Positions 1-7,019 of a stretch of DNA of 9,765 nucleotides are shown piece by piece. The position numbers and the translations under genes were made by a program. The notes beneath the pieces are model-generated. The model was not told the origin of the DNA. It worked only from the letters and a program-made list of their open reading frames with translations, and did not search any database. Numbering within the stretch: the first letter of the stretch is position 1; every line of letters starts with the position of its first letter. This DNA comes from Acidobacteriota bacterium (GTDB taxonomy: Bacteria; Acidobacteriota; Polarisedimenticolia; J045): NCBI GenBank assembly GCA_024276295.1, contig JAJRXN010000442.1, positions 1 through 9,765 on the forward strand, given 5' to 3'.

Positions 1-2307
1 CGGGATCCGCGCACGATACGTCGCGCGGCGGATCGCCTCCTGCAGCGAGACCCGCGCCCCGTCGAGCGGGACCAGCGCCAGGAACCGCAGCCCCTCGGGC
101 AGCGAGGCGTTGATCCGCGCGAGAAACTCCGGCGGCTCGAGGCGGACGGTCGTCTCGAAGTCGAGGTACTCGTCGCACGACGCGATGCCGAGACCGAGCG
201 CCGGCGACAGCGCGACCTTCGGCCGCGGCTTGAAGCCTCGCGTGTGCTCGAGCAGGATCCCGGCCCGGCGGAACGACTGCTGCAGGGCGCGCACCAGGTC
301 GAGATGGCCGAGAAAGCGCGCCGGCCCCTGCTTTTCGAACCGCGCGCGCCAGCGGTACACCGGCAGCGGGCGCTCGTCCGGCGGGACTTCCGGCTCCGTC
401 GCGGGCACCGCCGGTGGCGCGGGCGGCGACGCGCGCCATGTCTTCTTCTCGGAGAGGATCCCCTTCACGCACTCGACGGCGAACGGCGCGCAGCCGGCGC
501 ACGACGTCGGCCCGCACGGATCGACGGTGCGCACGGCATGCGCGCGGTGATACTCGTGCTCGAGCCAGCGCCGCCGGAGCTGCGTGTCGATCACCTCCCA
601 CGGCAGTTCGGCGTCGAGCGGAATGTCGCGCGTCGCCAGCGCCTCGGCGTCGATGCCGGCCTCGACGAACGCCGCGCGCCACACGTCGAGACGCAGGTGC
701 TCGCTCCAGGCGTCGAGCACCGCCCCGCGCCGGTATGCCCCGAGGATCGCCCGGCCGACCGAGCGGTCGGCCCGCGAGAGCACGCCCTCGAGCCACGACT
801 CGGCCCGCGGATGGTGGCGGAACGTCACGCCGCGCGGCATCGCCCGGCGCAGCCGCTCCTGGCGCGCGGAGAACACCTCTTCGGGCACCATCCCGCACCA
901 CTGGAACGGCGTGAACGGCTTGGGAATGAACGTCGACGCCGAGCAGGTGATCCGCACCCTGCTTCCGCCGATCCGCCGGCCGATCTCGAGGACCTTGCCG
1001 GCCAGTTCGGCGATGCCGTCGACGTCCTCGTCGGTCTCGGTCGGCAGACCGAGCATGAAGTACAGCTTGAGCAGCTTCCAGTCGGCGACGAACGCCAGCC
1101 GGCAGGCCTCGAGGATCTGCTCTTCCGTCAGGTTCTTGTTGATCACGTCGCGCAGCCGCTGCGTGCCCGCCTCCGGAGCCATCGTGAAGCCGCTCTTGCG
1201 CACCCGCCGGACCTGCTCGGCGAGCGTCTCGGTCATCGTCGAGGCGTGCAGCGAACCGAGACCGACGGAGATCCGGCGCGGCTCGAGTTCGTCCATCAGC
1301 GAGGTCATCAGCGGCTCGACCGGCGTGTACTCGCCCGTGTTGAGCGACGAGAGCGAGAACGAGTCGTAGCCGGTCTCCGCCAGGCTGCGGCGGATCCCCT
1401 CGGCGACTGCCGCCGGATCGCGTTCCCGCGTCGGACGATAGACGTACCCCGCCTGGCAGAACCGGCAGCCGACCGGGCAGCCGCGCATCACCTCCCACGA
1501 CACGCGGTCGTGGACGATCTCCGCGTGGGGAACGACGATCTTCGCCGGGTACGGAAACCGGTCGAGGTCGTAGACGATCGCCCGCCGGACGCGCGGCGGC
1601 ACGTCCTCGCCCGGCTTCGGGCGCGGGATCAGCATCCCGAGCCGCGGCTCCGGCTCGACGTCGTAGAGCCCGGGGACGTACCAGCCATCGATCCGGGCGA
1701 TCGCCCGCAGGATCTCGAGCCGCGACGCCCCTTCGCGCCTTAGCGTCTGGTACCGCTCGAGCATCGCCGGGAGCGCCTCCTCGGCGTCGCCGGCAAGGAT
1801 CGCGTCGGCGAAGTCGGCGAACGGCTCCGGGTTGAAGATCACCGGCCCGCCCATCAGCACGAGCGGGTCGCGCTCCGCACGCTCGCTCGCGAGCAGCGGG
1901 ATGCCGCCGCGCTCGAGCATCGCCAGCACGTTGGTGATCGTCAGCTCGGACTGCATCGAGAACCCGACGACGTCGAACGCCGCCAACGGCCGGCGCGTCT
2001 CGAGCGTGACCAGCGGGAGTTCGCGCTCCCGCAGCAGCGCGAGCATGTCGTGCCACGGCATGAAGCAGCGCTCGGCGGCCCAGTCCTCGCGCTCGTTGAG
2101 CATGGCATAGAGGATGCGGAAACCGAGATGCGACATCCCGATCTCGTACACGTCGGGAAACGCCAGCGCGATCGACACATCGATCGCCGCCGGGTCCTTG
2201 ACGACCTGGTTCCATTCGCCGCCGACGTAGCGCGTCGGCTTTTCGACCAGCGGCAGCAGCGCGTCGAGGGCGCCTGCCCGCGGAATGCAGTCGGCCGGTC
2301 GGTTCAT
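1..2307 (-). CDS. Radical SAM protein, TIGR03960-like, fused to a TIGR03936/DUF2344-like domain (C-terminus off window)
   Basis: The reading frame is open from an ATG at 2307 to the window edge, giving 769 codons with no stop, so the C-terminus is missing. The N-terminal ~200 residues resemble the B12-binding-like fold that precedes the radical SAM core in this family (PDVYEIGMSHLGF near residue 50). The core carries the 4Fe-4S motif CPVGCRFC, with Cys277, Cys281 and Cys284 as the CxxxCxxC ligands. A second cluster, Cys598, Cys603, Cys606 and Cys613, could bind another metal centre. After a Pro-rich linker (about 625-648), a domain starting near residue 650 (RFEKQGPARFLGHLDL) matches the 'radical SAM-linked' DUF2344 type, which is a separate gene in many bacteria. 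A GGGGA element lies 5 nt before the ATG. The substrate of this family is not known to me; related genes often sit near RNase E/G and ribosomal protein genes, but that flank is outside the window. Confidence 0.9.
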   Translation of the reverse strand, partial: MNRPADCIPRAGALDALLPLVEKPTRYVGGEWNQVVKDPAAIDVSIALAFPDVYEIGMSHLGFRILYAMLNEREDWAAERCFMPWHDMLALLRERELPLVTLETRRPLAAFDVVGFSMQSELTITNVLAMLERGGIPLLASERAERDPLVLMGGPVIFNPEPFADFADAILAGDAEEALPAMLERYQTLRREGASRLEILRAIARIDGWYVPGLYDVEPEPRLGMLIPRPKPGEDVPPRVRRAIVYDLDRFPYPAKIVVPHAEIVHDRVSWEVMRGCPVGCRFCQAGYVYRPTRERDPAAVAEGIRRSLAETGYDSFSLSSLNTGEYTPVEPLMTSLMDELEPRRISVGLGSLHASTMTETLAEQVRRVRKSGFTMAPEAGTQRLRDVINKNLTEEQILEACRLAFVADWKLLKLYFMLGLPTETDEDVDGIAELAGKVLEIGRRIGGSRVRITCSASTFIPKPFTPFQWCGMVPEEVFSARQERLRRAMPRGVTFRHHPRAESWLEGVLSRADRSVGRAILGAYRRGAVLDAWSEHLRLDVWRAAFVEAGIDAEALATRDIPLDAELPWEVIDTQLRRRWLEHEYHRAHAVRTVDPCGPTSCAGCAPFAVECVKGILSEKKTWRASPPAPPAVPATEPEVPPDERPLPVYRWRARFEKQGPARFLGHLDLVRALQQSFRRAGILLEHTRGFKPRPKVALSPALGLGIASCDEYLDFETTVRLEPPEFLARINASLPEGLRFLALVPLDGARVSLQEAIRRATYRARIP

Positions 2308-2377
2308 CGCGGTCCCCGGGGAAGTCGAACGCGCCGCCCGCAATGCGGCGCGGCGCGTGGCCCGATTCGGTCAAACG

Positions 2378-2406
2378 AGGATAGAACGAAGCGTAAGCGG
2401 GTACAA
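2378..2406 (-). promoter_or_regulatory. Candidate housekeeping promoter for the radical SAM gene
   Basis: Read on the minus strand, TTGTAC (2406-2401) and TATCCT (2383-2378) are separated by exactly 17 nt. They match the -35 consensus at 3 of 6 and the -10 consensus at 4 of 6 positions. The patch is less GC-rich than its surroundings. Transcription would start near 2371, leaving a leader of about 65 nt before the ATG at 2307. The match is modest and unproven. Confidence 0.35.
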
Positions 2407-2634
2407 CTGGCGCGCGAAGAGGCGCCGCGCGCGCCCGGACTCCGGATCGCCGCGGACCGCGGCGGATCGCCCCGGACGCCGGCCGGATTCGCCGACCAAT
2501 CGGCCTTGCGACGGCCACCCGATCGCGGTTCCTTTCCGCCGCCACGGTCTTCAGGTGGGAGCAACGCGAGCGCCGGCGGAGGCTGGCGGGATCCGGTCGA
2601 AGGCGATTCGACGGACCCGACGGAAACCGGCGCC

Positions 2635-2640
2635 GGGGGA
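2635..2640 (+). promoter_or_regulatory. Ribosome binding site that supports the ATG at 2648
   Basis: GGGGGA ends 7 nt before the ATG at 2648. It supports that start over the in-frame ATG at 2285, because translation from 2648 places the signal peptide exactly at the N-terminus. Confidence 0.5.
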
Positions 2641-2647
2641 CTCCCGG

Positions 2648-4036
2648 ATGAATCGTTCCCGACTCCTCGGACGCATCGCCCTGCTGGCAGCTCTGTGCAT
2701 CATCGCCGGCGGCGCGGCGAGCGCCAACACGATCGACAATGTCCGCATCGCCGCCGACTGCGACGGCTACACGCTGTACATCGAGGCCAGCAACTTCGAT
2801 CCCGGCGATCTGCTGACGGTCGAGTACCAGTTCGTGCTGACCTGGCTCGGCGCCGATCCCACCGGCGGCGACATCACCGTCGCCGGCAGCATCGACGTGA
2901 CCTGCGAACCGTTCCAGCCGGATCCCGGCCTGAACACCTGTTCGCCCTGGCTCGAGATCCGCGTGCCATGGACCGACGAACTCGGCGCACCGATCTCCTG
3001 CGGCGAGTACGAGCTGGACACGACGACCAGTCTCGGGACCTGCGATTCGATCGCCTCCCACTGGTCGTGGACCAACTTCTACGGCAGCCGCCTGTGCAAC
3101 CAGCTCCGCCCGACCGGCTGGGAGACCCCCGACAGCGATCCGTATCCCGACTGGGACGGCTTCCTCTCCTGTCCGTGCGACCCGACGACCGAGATCTGCC
3201 GGACCGCCGGTTTCTGGTCGACCCATGCCGGCACGCGCGACGGGCGCTGCGATGACGATCGCCACGGCGATCGAGACGACGACGATTGCGATCATCACGA
3301 CGATCGTGGCTGCCGCGACGACGATCACGACGACGACCGGGACGACGAGGAATGCCGGCGCGGCCGCAACATCACCCAGGAGGTGCTCGATGCCGCCCTC
3401 CCGCCGGTGATGGTCTGCGGCGAGATCGTCGACAACACCACGCTCGGTTCGTTCGGTTCGGCGCTCGCGTCGATGTGCGTCCGGCCGCGGCGCGACCGCC
3501 GACTGCAGCTCGCCCGGCAACTCACGGCCACCGCGCTCAACTGCGTGATGACCAACGGCAACGGCGACTGCCAGGATGTCGGCATCGAGTCCACCTTCGC
3601 CGAGTGCAACATGGCGTGCGCCAACGGGTGGGACGACGAGTTCTCGTCCTGCATCGACGCCCTCGACTGCTACAACAACGGCGGTCGGCTGCTCGACGAC
3701 GGCACGTGCCAGATCGGCACCTGCGAGAACGATCCCTCGCTACCGTGTGCGAGCGACCGCGACTGCGCCGGCGACGATGATGATCACGACCGTTCGTGGG
3801 ACGACGACGACCGCGACGACGACCACCACGACGGCGACCGTGAAGACGATGACCACGAAAGCGGCGAAGACAGCGGCGGGCGCTGCATCCCGCTGCCCGG
3901 CAACTGCCACGACCAGCCGCTGATCAACGAGGACCTGGGCCTCGACTTCGATCCGCCGGGACCGGCCGGAAGCGCGAAGTCCTGCCGCAAGGCGCGCAAG
4001 AACCGCTGTACGTTGTTCGGGGGCTGCGGGCACTAG
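2648..4036 (+). CDS. Exported cysteine-rich protein of unknown function with two Asp/His-rich tracts
   Basis: The protein is 462 aa from the ATG at 2648. Residues 1-26 form a signal peptide: basic MNRSR, a hydrophobic core, and AxA-type cleavage after ASA. Cys17 is preceded by Leu, so this is not a lipobox. Residues 27-175 look like a beta-rich domain with several Cys. A CRTAGFWSTHAG motif (184-195) leads into an Asp/His tract (197-236). A Cys-rich domain follows (about 241-373), with QLTATALNCVMTNGNGDC around 291-308 and the pattern CQIGTC...CASDRDC (354-373). A second Asp/His tract (376-408) precedes the conserved-looking tail CIPLPGNCHDQ (413-422), DPPGPAGS (435-442) and Cys446, Cys454 and Cys460. 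I recall similar tails in uncharacterised secreted proteins of soil or sediment bacteria, but I know no function. The many Cys suggest disulfides outside the cytoplasm, and the acidic tracts suggest divalent cation binding. It stands alone on the plus strand and ends before a hairpin terminator. Confidence 0.85.
   Translation: MNRSRLLGRIALLAALCIIAGGAASANTIDNVRIAADCDGYTLYIEASNFDPGDLLTVEYQFVLTWLGADPTGGDITVAGSIDVTCEPFQPDPGLNTCSPWLEIRVPWTDELGAPISCGEYELDTTTSLGTCDSIASHWSWTNFYGSRLCNQLRPTGWETPDSDPYPDWDGFLSCPCDPTTEICRTAGFWSTHAGTRDGRCDDDRHGDRDDDDCDHHDDRGCRDDDHDDDRDDEECRRGRNITQEVLDAALPPVMVCGEIVDNTTLGSFGSALASMCVRPRRDRRLQLARQLTATALNCVMTNGNGDCQDVGIESTFAECNMACANGWDDEFSSCIDALDCYNNGGRLLDDGTCQIGTCENDPSLPCASDRDCAGDDDDHDRSWDDDDRDDDHHDGDREDDDHESGEDSGGRCIPLPGNCHDQPLINEDLGLDFDPPGPAGSAKSCRKARKNRCTLFGGCGH
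3236..3355 (+). repeat. Asp/His-rich low-complexity tract 1 within the exported protein
   Basis: It encodes residues 197-236, of which 20 of 40 are Asp, 4 are His and 4 are Cys (201, 214, 222, 236), with Arg in between. At DNA level it is an irregular run of GAC/GAT/CAC/CAT codons. Mixed codon use argues against recent perfect trinucleotide slippage. It sits between the GFWSTHAG motif and the NITQEVLDAAL segment, where a flexible linker would be expected. Confidence 0.9.
3773..3871 (+). repeat. Asp/His-rich low-complexity tract 2 within the exported protein
   Basis: It encodes residues 376-408, with 18 Asp and 4 His in 33 positions, plus Arg and Glu. It lies between the CASDRDC motif and the CIPLPGNC tail, so both tracts interrupt the protein between otherwise structured, Cys-containing segments. 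Codons are again mixed. Confidence 0.9.
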
Positions 4037-4120
4037 GCCCGGAGCAGGCACGCCCCGGTCGTGGACCACCGACGCGGCCGGGGAGGCCAAGACGGTCGCC
4101 CGGAGGGAGGTCGGCCAACG

Positions 4121-4150
4121 AGGGGCGGGGAGCTTCGGCTTCCCGCCCCT
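4121..4150 (+). terminator. UUCG-tetraloop hairpin terminator between convergent genes
   Basis: A 13-bp stem (4121-4133 with 4138-4150, one G-U wobble) closes a TTCG loop. In the plus-strand transcript this is the very stable C(UUCG)G tetraloop, and it is followed by the pyrimidine-rich TCCTCTTAT. In the minus-strand transcript the loop would be CGAA and no U-run follows, so it should act best on the plus-strand gene ending at 4036. It lies 6 nt beyond the ddl stop codon and may also protect the 3' end of that operon. Confidence 0.75.
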
Positions 4151-4155
4151 TCCTC

Positions 4156-5202
4156 TTATCGCGCCAGTTCGATCAGGCGGTCGAGCAGGGCGGGAAACGG
4201 CAGACCGGTCGCTTCCCACAGCCGCGGGTACATCGAGATCGGCGTGAAGCCGGGCAGCGTGTTGACCTCGTTGAGCACCAGCGCCCCGGTCGTGCGGGAG
4301 AGCAGGAAGTCGACCCGCGCCATGCCCGCCAGATCGAGTTCCCGGAACGCCGCCACGGCCAGTGCGCGGATCCGCTCGGAGAGGTCCGCTTCGATCGGTG
4401 CGGGCACAAGCAGTTTCGATTCGGGATCGTCGTACTTCGCCTCGTACGAATAGAACTCGCCGTGCGGGACGATCTCGCCGCAGACCGACGCGCGGGGCGG
4501 ATCCTCGCCGAGCACCGCGACCTCGATCTCGCGCGCCTCCGGCACGGCGCGTTCGAGCACGACCTTGCGATCGACCGCCTGCGCCGCCTCGATCGCGGCG
4601 ACCAGTTCGCCGGGGTCCCGCACCTTCGAGATGCCGACGCTCGATCCGGCGCGGGCCGGCTTGACGAACAGCGGCAGACCGAGCCGCTCGAGCGCCGCCT
4701 GCCGCGCCGCCGGATCACGCGCCGCCCCTCCCTCGAGGAGCGCGTCCTCGACCACCGGAATCCCGGCCGCCTCGAGCATCCGTCGCGCGCGGTCCTTGTC
4801 CATCGCCAGCGCCGAGCCGAGCACGCCGGCACCGACGCAGCGCACGCCGGCCAGCGCGAACACGCCCTGCAACGTGCCGTCCTCGCCGTGGGCGCCATGG
4901 ACGATCGGAAACGCCACGTCGAGCGGCGGCGTGACGGGACGTCCGGTCTCCTGCTCGCGCAGCGTCCGGTCCGCCGGACAGGCCGGCCAGCGCACCGCGA
5001 GCCCCTCGCCGCGGTCGAGCCCGCCCGAAAGCAGCCCGGCATCGCCGACCCGCGGCTGGCCGCCGCGATCGATTCCGACGAGCACCACGTTCCACCGCCC
5101 GTCGTCGAGATGTTCGTGGATCCCGCGGGCCGAGACGAGCGAGACGTCGTGCTCGGGCGAGGCTCCGCCGAAGACCAGCGCGACGACGGGCCGTCCGCTC
5201 AC
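4156..5202 (-). CDS. ddl: D-alanine--D-alanine ligase
   Basis: This 348-aa ATP-grasp enzyme joins two D-alanines using ATP in the cytoplasm, supplying the dipeptide that MurF adds to the peptidoglycan precursor. Family motifs are in order: GGASPEHDVS (12-21), whose Glu17 belongs to the D-Ala site; HGAHGEDG (102-109); MDK (134-136); KPARAGSSVG (181-190), the ATP-binding segment; YSYEAKY (251-257); and NEVNTLPGFT (311-320), with metal-binding Glu312 and Asn314. The Tyr-containing YxYEAKY loop fits a D-Ala-adding enzyme rather than a VanA-type D-lactate ligase. Length is normal and nothing is missing. It starts with GTG at 5202, overlapping the hflX stop in GTGA. A GGAG (5217-5214) 11 nt upstream is a possible ribosome binding site, but translational coupling to hflX is likely. 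It is the last gene of the minus-strand run. Confidence 0.96.
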   Translation of the reverse strand: MSGRPVVALVFGGASPEHDVSLVSARGIHEHLDDGRWNVVLVGIDRGGQPRVGDAGLLSGGLDRGEGLAVRWPACPADRTLREQETGRPVTPPLDVAFPIVHGAHGEDGTLQGVFALAGVRCVGAGVLGSALAMDKDRARRMLEAAGIPVVEDALLEGGAARDPAARQAALERLGLPLFVKPARAGSSVGISKVRDPGELVAAIEAAQAVDRKVVLERAVPEAREIEVAVLGEDPPRASVCGEIVPHGEFYSYEAKYDDPESKLLVPAPIEADLSERIRALAVAAFRELDLAGMARVDFLLSRTTGALVLNEVNTLPGFTPISMYPRLWEATGLPFPALLDRLIELAR

Positions 5203-6512
5203 GGAACGACACGCTCCGCGCCGCGCGCCTCGAGTTCGCGGAACACCTGCAGCGAGCCGCGCAACGTGACCTCGACGAGACCGTCGCGCTGCTCGGTGCG
5301 CGTCACCTCGCCCCGGCGATGCGCCAGCGCGAGCAGTTCCGGCGAGCGCCGCGGCAGGACGAACGTCTCGACGAACTGGCGGCCGAGCAGCCGGTCGCCG
5401 AGCACGTCGACCAGTTCGGCCACTCCCTCGCCGGTCCGTGCCGAGACGAACAGCGCCTCCGGCTCGAGTTCGCGGCGCCGGGCGACGAGCGCCGGCGCGG
5501 CGAGGTCGATCTTGTTGTAGACCGTCAGCCGCGGAACGTCGCCGATCCGCATCTCCTCGAGCACCCGCTCGGCGGTCTCGAGCTGGTCCTGCGCCGCCGG
5601 ATGGCCGAGATCGACCACGTGCAGCAGCAGGTCGGCCTCGCCCGCCTCCTCGAACGTCGACCGGAACGACGCCACCAGATGGTGCGGCAGCTTGCGGATG
5701 AAGCCGACGGTGTCCTTGACGAGCAGCGCGCCGCGCGGCCCGAGTTCGACCCGCCGCACGACCGGGTCGAGCGTCGCGAACAGCCGGTTTTCGGTCCGCA
5801 CGCCGGCGTCGACGATCGCGTTGAACAGCGACGACTTGCCGACGTTGGTGTAGCCGACCAGCGCCACCTTCGGGATCCGGTCCCGCGCGCGGCGCCGGAC
5901 GTCCCGGCCCCGGTCGAGCCGCCGCAGCTCACGCCGCAGCCGGTCGATGCGGCGCCGGATGATCCGCCGGTCGAGTTCGATCTGCTTTTCACCTTCGCCC
6001 TTGGTCCCGCCCGGCCCGCCGGCGACCTGGCGCGAGAGGTGCGTCCACATCCCCGCCAGCCGCGGCAGCAGGTACTCGAGACGCGCCATCTCGACCTGGG
6101 TGCGCGCCTCGCGACTCCGGGCATGGCGCGCGAAGATCTCGATGATCAGCCCGGCGCGGTCGACGACGGCCAGACCGGTCGCCTTCTCGAGGTTGCGCGC
6201 CTGGGCCGGGGTGAGGTCCTCGTCGACGACGATCACGCCGGCCTCGAGCGCCCGCGCGAGCACGCCCAGGTCCTCCGCCTGGCCGCGGCCGATGAACGTC
6301 GCCGGGTGGGGTCGGCGCAGCGTGATCACCGCCCGCCCGACCGGCTCGAAGCCGGCGGTGTCCGCCAGCGCGGCGAGTTCCTCGAGATGTGCCTCGGCCT
6401 CGGCCTGCCGCAGCCCGAGGCCGGCGATCGCCACGAGATCCGCCCCGCGCCCGTCCGGCACGACCGGTCCGTCCGAGGGTTCGTCGGTGATCGACATCCT
6501 GCGCATGCTCAT
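5199..6512 (-). CDS. hflX: GTPase HflX
   Basis: This 437-aa protein is a complete HflX, a ribosome-associated GTPase that in studied bacteria splits or rescues stalled 70S ribosomes, notably under heat or other stress. The N-terminal HflX domain (about 25-190) has GRGQAEDL (75-82) and the signature GGPGGTKGEGE (165-175), followed by an Arg-rich helical segment (182-212). The G domain shows G1 GYTNVGKSS (220-228), G3 DTVGF (267-271), G4 NKID (333-336) and G5 SAR (357-359). The C-terminal ~60 residues match the small beta-rich end domain of the family. Three ATG codons lie close together (MSMRRMS), and I give the first, at 6512. No strong ribosome binding site is visible, so the start could be a few codons later. 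It begins 21 nt after the TlpA-like gene and overlaps ddl by 4 bp. Confidence 0.95.
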   Translation of the reverse strand: MSMRRMSITDEPSDGPVVPDGRGADLVAIAGLGLRQAEAEAHLEELAALADTAGFEPVGRAVITLRRPHPATFIGRGQAEDLGVLARALEAGVIVVDEDLTPAQARNLEKATGLAVVDRAGLIIEIFARHARSREARTQVEMARLEYLLPRLAGMWTHLSRQVAGGPGGTKGEGEKQIELDRRIIRRRIDRLRRELRRLDRGRDVRRRARDRIPKVALVGYTNVGKSSLFNAIVDAGVRTENRLFATLDPVVRRVELGPRGALLVKDTVGFIRKLPHHLVASFRSTFEEAGEADLLLHVVDLGHPAAQDQLETAERVLEEMRIGDVPRLTVYNKIDLAAPALVARRRELEPEALFVSARTGEGVAELVDVLGDRLLGRQFVETFVLPRRSPELLALAHRRGEVTRTEQRDGLVEVTLRGSLQVFRELEARGAERVVP

Positions 6513-6533
6513 CGACGGTCGATCATTCCGCGC

Positions 6534-7019
6534 TCACCGGCCGAGCCATTCCGACACGCGCTTCGCGTCGGGCGGCGACGGGCCGCGGTAGAGCACCCGC
6601 CCCGCGCCGTCGAGGATGACCCAGTACGGCAGCGCCTCGACCTCGAATGCCGCCTCGAGCCGGCCTCCGTCATCGTAGACCAGCGGCCCGCTGGCGCCGT
6701 GGTCCCGCGCCCACGCCGCGAACTCGTCGGCGCTCTCGCGGGCCGCGAGGCCGACCGGGACCATCCGGTAACCGCTACGCCGCAGCGACGCCGCCCGGTG
6801 CCGCGCCGTCTCGAGTTCGTCACCGCACGGCGGGCACCAGCGGGCGACGAACAGCAGTTCGGTGACCTTGACGCCAGGCGCCGGCAGCACCGGCCGGCCG
6901 TCGAGTGCGACGATCTCGGTGACCTTCGGCGACTCGCCCGCCGGCGCGGCGTCCGCCCCTCCCGCACCCACCATTCCGGCGGCGACCAGGACCGGGAGGA
7001 GGGACGGGCGTGCTACCAC
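6534..7019 (-). CDS. TlpA-family exported thioredoxin-like protein
   Basis: This is a small thioredoxin-fold thiol-disulfide oxidoreductase predicted to act outside the cytoplasmic membrane. I choose the GTG at 7019, which gives 161 aa beginning MVARPSLLPVLVAAGMVGAG, a signal peptide with likely cleavage after ADA (residue 24). A later in-frame ATG would lose it. The active site is WCPPC (61-65, Cys62 and Cys65), as in TlpA/ResA-type proteins. The expected cis-proline is Pro131 in ALPYWVIL, followed by a GRVLYRG strand and turn. There are no other cysteines. The start overlaps the end of the upstream membrane transporter gene by 7 nt, so the two are surely co-expressed, and the transporter is its probable reductant. 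The client could be apocytochrome c or other exported thiol proteins; the sequence does not say which. Confidence 0.87.
   Translation of the reverse strand: MVARPSLLPVLVAAGMVGAGGADAAPAGESPKVTEIVALDGRPVLPAPGVKVTELLFVARWCPPCGDELETARHRAASLRRSGYRMVPVGLAARESADEFAAWARDHGASGPLVYDDGGRLEAAFEVEALPYWVILDGAGRVLYRGPSPPDAKRVSEWLGR

Larger units (their letters stand above)
2308..2647. other. Divergent intergenic region, 340 bp
   Basis: This stretch separates the minus-strand radical SAM gene from the plus-strand exported-protein gene. It holds the candidate minus-strand promoter at 2378-2406 and the two ribosome binding sites at its ends. The plus-strand reading frame of the exported protein stays open back to 2285. 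That extension is Arg/Pro-rich and would bury the signal peptide, so I treat it as noncoding. A short dyad at 2448-2464 (CGCCGCGG, one base, then its complement) has no clear role. I cannot point to a convincing plus-strand promoter. Confidence 0.6.

Noticed and set aside
244..1743. Long plus-strand open frame (about 500 codons) opposite the radical SAM gene
   Set aside because: It is Arg/Ala/Pro/His-rich with no recognisable domain and lies antisense to a gene with clear motifs. In DNA this GC-rich, stops are rare in shadow frames.
2448..2464. Perfect 8-bp dyad with a one-base centre as a possible operator
   Set aside because: It consists only of C/G around one A, is too short to judge in such GC-rich DNA, and is not at a useful distance from either start; noted only within the intergenic entry.
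2285..2647. N-terminal extension of the exported protein to an ATG at 2285
   Set aside because: It would add 121 Arg/Pro-rich residues before a clear signal peptide and overlap the radical SAM start; the ATG at 2648 has its own ribosome binding site.
3740..4219. Minus-strand open frame with a Val/Ile run that looks like a membrane helix
   Set aside because: The Val/Ile run is simply the antisense of GAC/GAT (Asp) codons in tract 2 of the exported protein (GTC/ATC), and the frame overlaps the hairpin and the end of ddl.
6511..6523. Short dyad ATCGAC-G-GTCGAT at the hflX start
   Set aside because: Six-bp arms overlapping the start codon are easily due to chance, and GTCGA-type words are frequent throughout this genome.
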